From IMG/VR virus record IMGVR_UViG_3300027896_000143, positions 1 through 31,603 of that record: 31,603 nucleotides of DNA, one strand, 5' to 3'. A model generated the notes under the pieces. The model was not told the origin of the DNA and did not search any database. It saw nothing but the letters and a program-made list of their open reading frames with translations. Made by a program: the position numbers and the translations under genes. The DNA is from a virus. Below are positions 22,850 through 29,685 of the stretch, piece by piece. Numbering within the stretch: the stretch's first letter is position 1; each line of letters begins with the position of its first letter.

Positions 22850-24143
22850 CATTACCTCGATATAGCTCGACGCCACCGGCACGCATGGGGAAAAGGTATG
22901 AAACCAAATACCCCAAGGCTGCGCTGATGTGGCCTATTTGCTGCTTTTCTTGATCTTTATTTAATCTGCCGTCTGGCATGATTTCTGCTTTATTTATGTC
23001 GTTTATTGTTTTTGGACAAGTATTGGGATTGATGAAAAAGCGCCGGGAGCCGTCCATAGATTTAAACCTGCCGTTCATCGCGTTTACCCGGTCCCGCTGG
23101 CGTGGATTTACTGAATGCGCCCGGATGACAAACCCTGAGTCTTTCAATATTTTCATGTCGCTGGCCGTCGCGTTTGTTTCTCTGGCCTGACCTGTGCTGT
23201 CGGGGTAAATGACACATTGACGCGGGTTGAATTTTTCAGCCAAATATCTGGCCATTTCGTAAGTGTTTGAATTTTTCAGCCAAACCTCTCCCCACTGATA
23301 AATAGTATCTCCGCAAACATGGCATAAAACTGCCGTCATTGGGTCAACATTGAAATCCATGCCAACATGGACTATTTGGTTTTGGTCTCGTTGAACAATT
23401 TTTAGATTTTCTTCACAAAAAGCATAATAAGCGCGCCCCTCTTCTCCCTCAAAGCTCCCTTCATACTCCTGGCGATAGGTACGCTCGTCAAGTTCACGTT
23501 TTACTGCTGCTATTTCACCAGCTGACAGAACGTCGCTGGAAAACCAAGAATAGAACGCCCATTCAGGATCACTTAAATTTTCTGCATAGGCCCCTTGCAG
23601 TGGAATGGTAGGAGGGATTGCACCGCCAGCGGCATAAAGAGCTTTATCGTAATAGTGATTGCGCCCTTCTGGGACACCATCAAGAATAGCAAAACCGTTG
23701 GTATCTGATAGCACTGGCCGAATATTCTCAGACCATGCCTGTGGTTTAATGTCGGCCATTTCTGTGATCATGCAGCCATCCCAAGGTCGGCCTTCTATCC
23801 TTGCCGGTTTGTCAAGCCCTACAACGTGGATTTCAGCGCCGTTTAACAGTTGTACATATAGATTTGTAGCATTCGTTTTTTTAATACAAATTCTTGGCAC
23901 ATTTCGCAGTAGTCCGGCGTGTGGACCTTCCCAAAATATCGCCTTGGCTTGGCCTTCAGTGGGAGCTGCCAGAAAATAGCGTTTGCCGGGGTTTTCCAGT
24001 GCAGCCAACAAAACCCGACGCGCTCCAATCAAAGTTTTACGTGATCTCCTTCCAGCGGAAACAACAAGAAACCTGTGTTTATCATGGTAGTATTGCTTTT
24101 GAATTGGGGTTAAGTCGTGGAGTCGCAATGGTAAATTAACCAT
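22836..24143 (-). CDS. terL: terminase large subunit
   Basis: 435 residues. ATPase domain: VVSAGRRSRKTLIGARRV at about 28-45 as an atypical Walker A, GRPWDGCMITEMADI as Walker B with the catalytic Glu. Nuclease domain: VHVGMDFNVDPMTAVLCHV (first Asp), CVIYPDSTGQARETNA (second acidic site) and GHISAALGYLVSYL near the end (last Asp/His position). Packages DNA into the procapsid with the small subunit and the portal. Overlaps both neighbours by a few bases. Confidence 0.92.
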   Translation of the reverse strand: MVNLPLRLHDLTPIQKQYYHDKHRFLVVSAGRRSRKTLIGARRVLLAALENPGKRYFLAAPTEGQAKAIFWEGPHAGLLRNVPRICIKKTNATNLYVQLLNGAEIHVVGLDKPARIEGRPWDGCMITEMADIKPQAWSENIRPVLSDTNGFAILDGVPEGRNHYYDKALYAAGGAIPPTIPLQGAYAENLSDPEWAFYSWFSSDVLSAGEIAAVKRELDERTYRQEYEGSFEGEEGRAYYAFCEENLKIVQRDQNQIVHVGMDFNVDPMTAVLCHVCGDTIYQWGEVWLKNSNTYEMARYLAEKFNPRQCVIYPDSTGQARETNATASDMKILKDSGFVIRAHSVNPRQRDRVNAMNGRFKSMDGSRRFFINPNTCPKTINDINKAEIMPDGRLNKDQEKQQIGHISAALGYLVSYLFPMRAGGVELYRGNDERR

Positions 24144-24546
24144 CGGTGCTCCGTATGGCCGCTGCCAAATCGGACATTGAGTCAGTCAGTTGCTTTTCGT
24201 TTAATATTTCCTGTTCTGATTTTTCGATATAGCCCCGCCCCTTGCCCTGGCATTTAAGAAAAAAACAAATAGCCCAAGACTCTCCCCGCTCGATGGCCTT
24301 AACAAGTTGATTTTCGGCAAGATCGAGAGTTATTTCTCTTGAGTCGGTGAGTGATTGTTCTAAGGTTGGGCTTTTATGGATTCTTATTGAAAGATTTGAT
24401 CGGCAAACATTTAATACTTTTGCCGCCTCGGAGATATTGCCGAAGTTTTTTGTAAGTGCATCAATAATAGCGTGGTCAGTAACATGCCTTTTTATATTGT
24501 TAGATTTTGTGGTTCCATTTTTGGCAGCCGCTTCTTTCCCATTCAT
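24136..24546 (-). CDS. terS: terminase small subunit-like DNA-binding protein
   Basis: ATG at 24546. 136 residues: helix-turn-helix at about 25-60 (DHAIIDALTKNFGNISEAAK, VLNVCRSNLSIRI) then helices (DLAENQLVKAIERGESWAIC, FFLKCQGKGRGYIEKSEQE) as in phage small terminases. Recognises the packaging site. No clear Shine-Dalgarno site; a weak promoter-like pair (TTGAAT 24582-24577, TAATAA 24560-24555) would put the start almost at the ATG, so a leaderless late transcript is possible but unproven. Confidence 0.78.
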   Translation of the reverse strand: MNGKEAAAKNGTTKSNNIKRHVTDHAIIDALTKNFGNISEAAKVLNVCRSNLSIRIHKSPTLEQSLTDSREITLDLAENQLVKAIERGESWAICFFLKCQGKGRGYIEKSEQEILNEKQLTDSMSDLAAAIRSTDG

Positions 24547-24596
24547 CAATCATATTATTAGTATGCGTTGATTTTAATTCAAGCACGCAATTTGCC

Positions 24597-24851
24597 TTAA
24601 TTGCGCGTACTCTCCCTTTTTTTTTCTTTCTCTTCCATAATTTTGATAGCGCGTGAATTTCCTTTTGTTAGCATTTCAATTAAGCTTTCCCTGGTAACAA
24701 AACGAGACCCGTTCATTTTGAACGTCTCAATTCCGTATCGTTTGAGCCACTCACAAATGGTATTACGCGCCTTATGCAGAATGTTAGCTACCTGGTAAAC
24801 CTGGTAAACCTTTTCGGGAAAAAGTTGTTTAAAAAATGTCTCCTTTTCCAT
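24597..24851 (-). CDS. MerR/excisionase-like helix-turn-helix protein (84 aa)
   Basis: ATG at 24851 with AGAGGTGAT; the longer frame to 24902 lacks a ribosome site. 84 residues; VYQVANILHKARNTICEWLK and RYGIETFKMNGSRFVTRESL match HTH_17-like DNA-binding domains used by excisionases and small regulators. No integrase was found, so a role in gene control or packaging is more likely than excision. It sits just before terminase. Confidence 0.7.
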   Translation of the reverse strand: MEKETFFKQLFPEKVYQVYQVANILHKARNTICEWLKRYGIETFKMNGSRFVTRESLIEMLTKGNSRAIKIMEEKEKKRESTRN

Positions 24852-24852
24852 A

Positions 24853-24999
24853 TCACCTCTCTTTGAAATCTTCGCAGCAAAGATCAAAGCTATAAAAAAC
24901 AATCAATTTGCCGAGTTGTCTTTTCAGGCACTTCCACCGGGCCAAGTTATTTTGCAGCGCCCAGTCAAAATTTTGGCAGTGGTAGCAGCATCTTTTCAC
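24853..24999 (-). CDS. small cysteine-rich putative zinc-binding protein (48 aa)
   Basis: GTG start at 24999 overlapping the upstream stop (GTGA); stop lies 1 nt before the next ATG. Cysteines in KRCCYHCQNF, RWKCLKR and FDLCCEDF match the three-part layout of short phage zinc-binding proteins. Too short for a firm family. Confidence 0.6.
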   Translation of the reverse strand: MKRCCYHCQNFDWALQNNLARWKCLKRQLGKLIVFYSFDLCCEDFKER

Positions 25000-25169
25000 T
25001 TTTTATCTTCCGGTTTTTCTTTTGGGTGCCATTTGGTAATATTGATTTCCTGGTGGTTTCTGGATGCCGTGTCGATGCACATTAATAGCTCGTGAAAATA
25101 ATGCACTTCTTCAATGTTGCCATATTTCACCAGATATTTACCCTCTTTATGCTTTTTTCTGAAGTTCAT
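24996..25169 (-). CDS. small hypothetical protein (57 aa)
   Basis: ATG at 25169 overlaps the lipoprotein stop (ATGA). 57 residues, MNFRKKHKEGKYLVKYGNI at the start, ending in a Lys/Pro-rich tail. No domain recognised; fills what would otherwise be a gap. Confidence 0.6.
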   Translation of the reverse strand: MNFRKKHKEGKYLVKYGNIEEVHYFHELLMCIDTASRNHQEINITKWHPKEKPEDKK

Positions 25170-25609
25170 TTTATGCTGATTCCAATCTTCTGTTTGGTTG
25201 CCCCTCGGGAGTTCTTGGCCGTGAGCTCAAACTCGAAATGGCCCCGATTTGGGGCGACGTAGACGGCTATCTGGCCGGCAACGGTTTGCAGCTCGTAAAG
25301 ATGCTGATTGACAAGATCCCAAATGTACCAGATATAGGCATTATCTGATGTTGACCAGCTGAGATTTATTGCCATGTTGCGGCCGGCATAGCGGTTGTCA
25401 ATTTCGCCTCTAAAATAGTAAATTGTGGGCCTGCCAAGAATTCCTGGCGTGACCGTGGCGGCGACTTGAATATTTTCCATATCATTGGCCACAATAGACT
25501 TAGATTGTCTCCTGGCATCCGGTAGCACGCTGCAGGCGTCCAGCAAAAACGCCAGCACAAATAACAGTGCCAGCAAAAGCAAAATTCCCAATCCTGATAA
25601 TTTTTTCAT
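25166..25609 (-). CDS. putative phage lipoprotein (147 aa)
   Basis: 147 residues with a classical signal: MKKLSGLG, hydrophobic core LLLLALLFVLAFLLDAC, Cys26 in an LDAC lipobox. The mature part is beta-rich (IQVAATVTPGILGRPTIYYF, GHFEFELTAKNSRG). GGAGACTTACTC precedes the ATG. Likely lipid-anchored on the cell surface or periplasmic face. Early-region phage lipoproteins are often superinfection-exclusion factors; that role is inference. Confidence 0.65.
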   Translation of the reverse strand: MKKLSGLGILLLLALLFVLAFLLDACSVLPDARRQSKSIVANDMENIQVAATVTPGILGRPTIYYFRGEIDNRYAGRNMAINLSWSTSDNAYIWYIWDLVNQHLYELQTVAGQIAVYVAPNRGHFEFELTAKNSRGATKQKIGISIK

Positions 25610-25773
25610 GAGTAAGTCTCCTTTTTCTTAATTTCGATTTCCTGTCGCCTAAGTTCCAACTCGTAAATTTTGATCGCCAGTTGGATTCTATTTTGCAAAT
25701 CAACTTCGTAGACCATGGTTGGATTTGAAAGTATTTCTTTCGCCAGAGAAAAGATTTCTTTTGCTGCTTTCAA
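25606..25773 (-). CDS. small helical hypothetical protein (55 aa, TTG start)
   Basis: TTG at 25773 with a perfect AAGGAGG six bases upstream, overlapping the previous stop (TTGA). 55 residues, helical (KAAKEIFSLAKEILSNPTM, DLQNRIQLAIKIYELELRR). The stop overlaps the lipoprotein start (ATGA). Function unknown. Confidence 0.65.
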   Translation of the reverse strand: MKAAKEIFSLAKEILSNPTMVYEVDLQNRIQLAIKIYELELRRQEIEIKKKETYS

Positions 25774-25889
25774 TTTGCCTCCTTGTACTCCGCCTCAATA
25801 ACATCATCCTCAACCGGTTTCGGTTTTGGCTTCGGCTGCAAACCCTGGCAGATTCTTTCCGCTTCTTTGATTGTTTCCTGCAGGTCCAT
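25770..25889 (-). CDS. tiny Pro/Lys linker-like protein (39 aa)
   Basis: ATG at 25889 overlaps the upstream stop (TGATG); ATG 25898 is possible. Starts MDLQETIKEAERICQGL then PKPKPKP and an acidic end. No family; carries the ribosome site for the next gene. Confidence 0.5.
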   Translation of the reverse strand: MDLQETIKEAERICQGLQPKPKPKPVEDDVIEAEYKEAN

Positions 25890-26167
25890 CACAGCCATCC
25901 ATTTTCCTTAAGCACCGCGTAAATCCCGGCTGACAATGCCGTAGTTTGCGGCTCTGATATTTTCAGCCCAAGCCCGGCAGAAATGGCGTGAATTACTTCG
26001 TGGATTAATGTTTGCTCTGCCAAATTTCGCGGCATGTCGGAACGTAAAGAAATTATGGCCAGCGCGTCATCCATCCTGCCCATAAACCGATCATCTCTGC
26101 TATTCGGTGCCAATGTTTTGATATCGTAATCAATCCCAAGAATTTTGATTTTGTTTGGTATTTCCAT
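25889..26167 (-). CDS. HEXXH metallopeptidase-like phage protein (92 aa)
   Basis: 92 residues. TLIHEVIHAISAGLGLKI at about 54-71 holds the zinc motif HEVIH; SEPQTTALSAGIYAVLKENG follows, as in short phage proteins related to ImmA/IrrE-type peptidases. IKILGIDYDIKTL is the usual start. Possibly cleaves a host or phage regulator; could also be an inactive zinc protein. No partner repressor adjacent. Confidence 0.65.
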   Translation of the reverse strand: MEIPNKIKILGIDYDIKTLAPNSRDDRFMGRMDDALAIISLRSDMPRNLAEQTLIHEVIHAISAGLGLKISEPQTTALSAGIYAVLKENGWL

Positions 26168-26173
26168 TGTCCG

Positions 26174-26353
26174 TCACCACGTGAACATTTTGCAGCGCCA
26201 TGAGGCAGACCAAACGTCAAAAATCAAGTTCGGACACGCCCCAGGGCAGGCGCTAAAACTTCTTACATCCTTGCTACTTCCTACCGGCTCCAATGGGCAT
26301 CTGGTAAAAAGTTGTTTCTTCGTAACAAAAAATCGTTTGCTGAATAGTTTCAT
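26174..26353 (-). CDS. small cysteine-containing protein (59 aa)
   Basis: AAAAGGAGGTCAA before the ATG at 26353. 59 residues, basic start MKLFSKRFFVTKKQLF, four Cys in RCPLEP, ACPGACPN and a WRCK near the end. May bind a metal. Not recognised. Confidence 0.55.
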   Translation of the reverse strand: MKLFSKRFFVTKKQLFTRCPLEPVGSSKDVRSFSACPGACPNLIFDVWSASWRCKMFTW

Positions 26354-26460
26354 TTGACCTCCTTTTGATCCAATGAATTTTGTTTCGGCCAGCAGCCATT
26401 ATGAATCCCGTCGCAGCCAGGGCATGACCAGCAGGCGTTCGAACCTTTAATTTCCGCCAT
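26350..26460 (-). CDS. tiny CxxC protein (36 aa)
   Basis: ATG at 26460; stop overlaps the next start (ATGA). Cys pattern ACWSCPGCDGIHNGCW suggests a metal-binding knuckle. Contains the next gene's ribosome site at its end. Very short, so tentative. Confidence 0.45.
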   Translation of the reverse strand: MAEIKGSNACWSCPGCDGIHNGCWPKQNSLDQKEVK

Positions 26461-26466
26461 TTCGTT

Positions 26467-26634
26467 TCACTGGTCCCTGATGGCGTCGTCATCGCGCTGG
26501 ATCTTTTGCAGTTCCCCTTCTGACAATTGCGGGTTCCAGTTGTTAATCTGGTAATAGCGGTATTTTTCAATAATTATTCCAACTGGAATGCCGCTGCCGA
26601 AAATTACAAACGCGCAAATTATAATCAATAACAT
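26467..26634 (-). CDS. single-pass membrane protein (55 aa)
   Basis: AAGGAGGCATC before the ATG at 26634. An N-terminal membrane helix (LLIIICAFVIFGSGIPVGII) then a charged tail. Unknown role. Confidence 0.6.
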   Translation of the reverse strand: MLLIIICAFVIFGSGIPVGIIIEKYRYYQINNWNPQLSEGELQKIQRDDDAIRDQ

Positions 26635-26643
26635 GATGCCTCC

Positions 26644-26778
26644 TTATTTTTCATTGTGGAAAATAGCGAAAAGAGCAATCAGAAAACCGAAGCACAACCA
26701 TTTTGTGCTCATTGGGTATTCACATGAAAATAAAACCGCCATTACTATCACGTACCCTATCCAGAAAAACGATCTCAT
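26644..26778 (-). CDS. two-span membrane protein (44 aa)
   Basis: ATG at 26778 overlaps the upstream stop (ATGA). Two hydrophobic parts (FFWIGYVIVMAVLF and LCFGFLIALFAIF). Too short for a family; the pair of membrane proteins 26467-26778 may act together. Confidence 0.55.
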   Translation of the reverse strand: MRSFFWIGYVIVMAVLFSCEYPMSTKWLCFGFLIALFAIFHNEK

Positions 26779-27059
26779 TTCCCCTTCCAGAACCTTTTTA
26801 GGTTATCGTTTAGTACCTCAATATTCAACCATTTTTTCTCAATACCATTAATTATAAAGTCGGCCATTTTGTTTGGGTTGTAACTACCCAAAGTGTCTGG
26901 TCGCATCACCGCGAGTTCGGTCGCGGTGAAGGCTGCAATCCAATACGGGTCTTCGTCTGTTTCCGTATAACAAAACGCGCTAATCTGCGCCACCCCCAAA
27001 TCCTTCAGCCGCCGAGATGTTTCCCGGTTAGTTACCAGGGATTCAATGTTGGGGATCAT
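26775..27059 (-). CDS. conserved phage hypothetical protein (94 aa)
   Basis: ATG at 27059 with GGAGGCACAAA. The opening (MIPNIESLVTNRETSRRLKD, LGVAQISAFCYTETDEDPYW) and FTATELAVMRPDTLG resemble a widespread phage family of unknown function that begins with a LVTS..L..KLKELGV motif. Start 27086 of the longer frame lies in the previous gene. Confidence 0.65.
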   Translation of the reverse strand: MIPNIESLVTNRETSRRLKDLGVAQISAFCYTETDEDPYWIAAFTATELAVMRPDTLGSYNPNKMADFIINGIEKKWLNIEVLNDNLKRFWKGK

Positions 27060-27207
27060 TTTGTGCCTCCATGTTAGGTATTGCATTCACTCTTTGTTGT
27101 AATTTGTCTCTAAGTATGACAATTTCTTCCCTTGGCATAAGTAAGGCATAAGGCCCCAATATGCCGCATAAAATTTTTCTCCAATTTCCAATTTGTATGT
27201 CAGTCAT
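27043..27207 (-). CDS. small hypothetical protein (54 aa)
   Basis: ATG at 27207 follows GAGGAGGAAAGG and overlaps the upstream stop (ATGA). 54 residues, middle IVILRDKLQQRVNAIP helical. The 3' end overlaps the next gene by 17 nt. Not recognised. Confidence 0.55.
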   Translation of the reverse strand: MTDIQIGNWRKILCGILGPYALLMPREEIVILRDKLQQRVNAIPNMEAQNDPQH

Positions 27208-27587
27208 CCTTTCCTCCTCTTGGCCTCTTCCAGCATCTCGCTGGCTAGTTTAAATGACCATTTTGCAATATTTTCGATCTGGCCTATATCGGTATTTTCA
27301 TATGACTTTTCATATGACAAAACTCCCTCCATCGCCGCCTTGGCGAACTCCATGAGGTTGAGGTCATCAACGGCGGATTGGTAACGGGAATTAAGCACTC
27401 CTAAATTCTCTTCTGTGTAATATTTAATTTCGTCCACAACCACGTAAGGATTTTCATTTTCATCTTCCCCAATAAAAGACACCTTCTCAACATTTGCGAT
27501 AAACAAACTCGACGACACTATCCTAATCCCATTTTCAGATTCATTTGTAATTTTGTAGCAACTCATAAACTCAAAGTTTTTTATCAT
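27204..27587 (-). CDS. hypothetical protein (127 aa)
   Basis: ATG at 27587 with AAGGAGAAAAAGA chosen over the longer frame to 27680, which runs into the previous gene. The N-terminal half is beta-rich (GIRIVSSSLFIANVEKVSF, PYVVVDEIKYYTEENL), the C-terminal half helical (LMEFAKAAMEGVLSYEKSYE, NIAKWSFKLASEMLEEAKRR). No family recognised. Confidence 0.65.
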   Translation of the reverse strand: MIKNFEFMSCYKITNESENGIRIVSSSLFIANVEKVSFIGEDENENPYVVVDEIKYYTEENLGVLNSRYQSAVDDLNLMEFAKAAMEGVLSYEKSYENTDIGQIENIAKWSFKLASEMLEEAKRRKG

Positions 27588-27798
27588 TCTTTTTCTCCTT
27601 AAAATTGCAGGTGACAACCTGCTTTTCAAAATCATCCTTAATAGAATATCCACATTGAAAATGGCACCACTCACTACCAACCTTGATGGACGCTTTCCAT
27701 GGGCATGGCGTTAGGCATTCCAGGAGTTTGCCAATTCGGGCTATCTTATATCCAATCTTCTCCCCCTTCGCTTTCCGTGGTGCTTGGCGCGGGTTCAT
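27571..27798 (-). CDS. small zinc-finger-like protein (75 aa)
   Basis: 75 residues with Cys in LECLTPCPWK, VGSEWCHFQCGY and VVTCNFK: the CP...VGS..C..C....C layout seen in short phage zinc proteins. Basic N-terminus. The start overlaps the previous stop by 4 nt. Confidence 0.65.
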   Translation of the reverse strand: MNPRQAPRKAKGEKIGYKIARIGKLLECLTPCPWKASIKVGSEWCHFQCGYSIKDDFEKQVVTCNFKEKKNDKKL

Positions 27799-27947
27799 TT
27801 TGTTTGCTCTCTTTCAATAGCATCAGCGATCATTTTTTTATTAAATTTTTGGTCTGACTTTATCTCTTTGATTATATTATTGATAGCCATACCATTGGTT
27901 TTTGTTTTTAAACTTTTTATAAAATTGATAACCTCTTGTTTGATCAC
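27795..27947 (-). CDS. small hypothetical protein (50 aa, GTG start)
   Basis: GTG at 27947 overlaps the upstream stop (GTGA) and follows GGGTGG; the longer frame to 28004 starts within the previous gene. 50 residues, Lys-rich helices (EVINFIKSLKTKTNGMAI). Unknown. Confidence 0.5.
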   Translation of the reverse strand: MIKQEVINFIKSLKTKTNGMAINNIIKEIKSDQKFNKKMIADAIEREQTK

Positions 27948-28129
27948 TTCGCCACCCTTTTCCCCTTGCGGATAATCCGCCAGTCGATTTGCAGTGACTC
28001 CCAATTGTCCACGACTAAACAGAGAGCAGTACCCGCTACCACCCCGAACAAAAACGACCTGCCGCTAACCGGCTTGGCGATCAGCAGCCCGAACAACGCA
28101 GACGACAGCATCCAGGGGAGGGACTTCAT
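27944..28129 (-). CDS. small membrane protein (61 aa)
   Basis: ATG at 28129 overlaps the upstream stop (ATGA). Two hydrophobic parts (LPWMLSSALFGLLIA and FLFGVVAGTALCLVV) and a basic tail (RIIRKGKRVAK). Unknown function. Confidence 0.6.
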   Translation of the reverse strand: MKSLPWMLSSALFGLLIAKPVSGRSFLFGVVAGTALCLVVDNWESLQIDWRIIRKGKRVAK

Positions 28130-28305
28130 TTGGCACCCCCGATCTTGGCCTTGAGTTTTTGCCAGGCAATTTCCCATTCTGGCGCACAACCTCTCACGAC
28201 TTTTGCTATTTTCTCCAGCAGTTCAAACATCTCCGGAGCGGCGGAGATTAGTGGGTCGTATCTGGCACTAACGTTGATTGATCCGCAAAACTGGCATGAT
28301 TCCAT
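28126..28305 (-). CDS. small CxxC protein (59 aa)
   Basis: ATG at 28305 with AAGGAGGTATAAT; the longer frame to 28392 starts within the nuclease gene. Begins MESCQFCGSINVSARYDPLI then helices and one further Cys. One half of a zinc ribbon is visible. Unknown. Confidence 0.6.
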   Translation of the reverse strand: MESCQFCGSINVSARYDPLISAAPEMFELLEKIAKVVRGCAPEWEIAWQKLKAKIGGAK

Positions 28306-28306
28306 A

Positions 28307-28684
28307 TTATACCTCCTTTTCAAGTCCGATAATTCTGATAACTTCATCCAAATTGTCGTGGACAATGTAGTAGCAAAATCCAAGTTTGGCATAATTCTCT
28401 CGAATTTGCAGTTGTAAATCCGTCATTGTCCCCCGACCAGTCTTAAGTTCAATCAAAACCAATTTTCCATTTGGCATGAATACTAAATAATCTGGCTGGC
28501 CACTCATCCCAGGAACTAACACAAATATTTTTTTTCGGCATGAACGGCAGGATGTCATCATGCATGTCTTAAGATGCAGGTAAGTTATTTTTTCCCGGTC
28601 AAAATATGACTGGACAATCTTTTCAAAAACTTTTCCAGCGGATTTCGCCTTAAATCCCCCTGCTACCCGGTTAATATTCTTCAT
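28307..28684 (-). CDS. VRR-NUC-like / Holliday-junction-resolvase-like nuclease (125 aa)
   Basis: 125 residues. Catalytic pattern of PD-(D/E)XK enzymes: Glu in the first helix (KVFEKIVQSYFDRE), VPGMSGQPDYLVFMPNGKLV (Asp), LIELKTGRGTMTDLQLQI (E-x-K and a helix Gln), as in VRR-NUC domains. An insert with CMMTSCRSCRKK may bind zinc. Likely a structure-specific endonuclease for phage replication or recombination intermediates. AAAGAGGTGAAGGG precedes the ATG. Confidence 0.78.
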   Translation of the reverse strand: MKNINRVAGGFKAKSAGKVFEKIVQSYFDREKITYLHLKTCMMTSCRSCRKKIFVLVPGMSGQPDYLVFMPNGKLVLIELKTGRGTMTDLQLQIRENYAKLGFCYYIVHDNLDEVIRIIGLEKEV

Positions 28685-28887
28685 CCCTTCACCTCTTTTC
28701 GCTCATTCCAAGCCTTAATTGCCTCCACTGGATTGCAGGCAATTGGACCCTGTGCGCTGCAAGAGCGGCAGAGGCAATAATAATCACCTTGGGAACGGTC
28801 ATAAATCTGATGAATATGATCTGACATACAAAACGGGCATGGTACCATCTCATGTTTAACGCCATCTGATGTTTCAATTTTGCTCAT
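28681..28887 (-). CDS. Lar-like restriction alleviation / zinc-ribbon protein (68 aa)
   Basis: 68 residues: VPCPFCMSDHIHQIY then YYCLCRSCSAQGP and NPVEAIKAWNERK, the CPFC...C..C.A.GP...A...WN layout of the Lar family. Known Lar protects phage DNA by modulating type I restriction-modification; many related phage proteins are untested. AAGGAGGTGAAGGG before the ATG. Confidence 0.75.
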   Translation of the reverse strand: MSKIETSDGVKHEMVPCPFCMSDHIHQIYDRSQGDYYCLCRSCSAQGPIACNPVEAIKAWNERKEVKG

Positions 28888-29135
28888 CCCTTCACCTCCT
28901 TGGCTTTGGCGGTGAAGTGGTCAATAATTTCTCTGGTTGACCGCAAATTCACGCTGCATAACATGGGGACTGACTGACAAAATTTCAAAAGTTCATTCGC
29001 AATCAGCTCAATCACTATGTCCTTTTCGGCAAGGGATTTTTTCGCCTCAGTCAATTCTTTTGCCTGGTTGTCAATTACCCATTGGCAATTCTCGCAAAGC
29101 ATGTCGTAGCATTCGCAATCACTATAATGGTTCAT
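28884..29135 (-). CDS. hypothetical Cys-containing protein (83 aa)
   Basis: 83 residues. Cys cluster at the start (DCECYDMLCENCQW), a charged helix (AKELTEAKKSLAEKDIVIEL) and two more Cys. Ends HFTAKAKEVKG, a type of tail seen in other small phage proteins. Not recognised. Confidence 0.6.
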   Translation of the reverse strand: MNHYSDCECYDMLCENCQWVIDNQAKELTEAKKSLAEKDIVIELIANELLKFCQSVPMLCSVNLRSTREIIDHFTAKAKEVKG

Positions 29136-29299
29136 GATTTCACATCCTCTTTTAATATTTTCTCCAAAAATTGTAATAAGTTAACGGTTTGTTTTTTGCT
29201 CAATGAGACGTTCATCTGGTGCTCTTTGCCATCAGTTTGGTATATTTTTAACATAAACCTATCAATGCCAATTTCGCTGTCAAAAGTTATACTTTTCAT
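29132..29299 (-). CDS. small hypothetical protein (55 aa)
   Basis: ATG at 29299 overlaps the previous stop (ATGA). Beta-like N-terminus (MKSITFDSEIGIDRFMLKIY), then a Lys-rich helix. Stop overlaps the next start. No family. Confidence 0.6.
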   Translation of the reverse strand: MKSITFDSEIGIDRFMLKIYQTDGKEHQMNVSLSKKQTVNLLQFLEKILKEDVKS

Positions 29300-29454
29300 T
29301 TTCTTACCACCTTAATTTTCTTGCCGCAATTTGGGCAATAGTGTGTATAATCAAAATCTTCCTCATAGTACATTACATCGCAGCATTTGCGATCATAAGT
29401 ATCCTCAAGAAATTTACTTGGCGTCCATTCGCAAAACTCTTTTTTATCGTTCAT
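29296..29454 (-). CDS. small zinc-ribbon protein (52 aa)
   Basis: GAGGTGAAAAG before the ATG at 29454. Cys in EFCEW, RKCCDV and HYCPNCGKKIKVV: a classical C-terminal zinc ribbon half. Unknown partner. Confidence 0.65.
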   Translation of the reverse strand: MNDKKEFCEWTPSKFLEDTYDRKCCDVMYYEEDFDYTHYCPNCGKKIKVVRK

Positions 29455-29458
29455 CTTT

Positions 29459-29503
29459 TCACCTCGATTTTTTTAAAATGCCAACAGCGCACAGGTCTTT
29501 CAT
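29459..29503 (-). CDS. possible 14-residue coupling peptide
   Basis: ATG at 29503 overlaps the upstream stop (ATGA); the frame MKDLCAVGILKKSR ends in the ribosome site of the next gene, five bases before its ATG. It may only couple translation across the gap. Confidence 0.3.
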   Translation of the reverse strand: MKDLCAVGILKKSR

Positions 29504-29685
29504 TTGGCTGCCTCCAAAAGGCATTTCGGTTTTTTCATAGCAAAACCGCAATCGAAATAAACATATTTTTTACAAGTTTTTTTTAGGGGGCATTTTTTTT
29601 GCAATGTGTCGAACACCCCGTCGAAGTCATCTTTTTCGGGGTATGTCAACCACCACGTAGAGCCTGATAAAATATAGGGTTTCAT
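29500..29685 (-). CDS. small Cys-rich protein (61 aa)
   Basis: ATG at 29685 with CAAGGAGGCGCGCCA; the frame to 29730 starts within the DnaC-like gene. Cys in KKCPLKKTCKKYVYFDCGF and KKPKC. May bind a metal. Unknown role. Confidence 0.6.
   Translation of the reverse strand: MKPYILSGSTWWLTYPEKDDFDGVFDTLQKKCPLKKTCKKYVYFDCGFAMKKPKCLLEAAK

Noticed and set aside
24555-24582. Late promoter before the small terminase gene
   Set aside because: TTGAAT-16-TAATAA is a poor match and would give a leaderless transcript; kept only as a remark.
24597-24851. Excisionase call as proof of a temperate phage
   Set aside because: The helix-turn-helix type is shared by many regulators, and no integrase or attachment site was seen.
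26274-26570. 98-codon leftward frame
   Set aside because: It overlaps three short frames with good ribosome sites and coupled starts, and its composition (Thr/Arg/Lys rich) looks like an off-frame reading.
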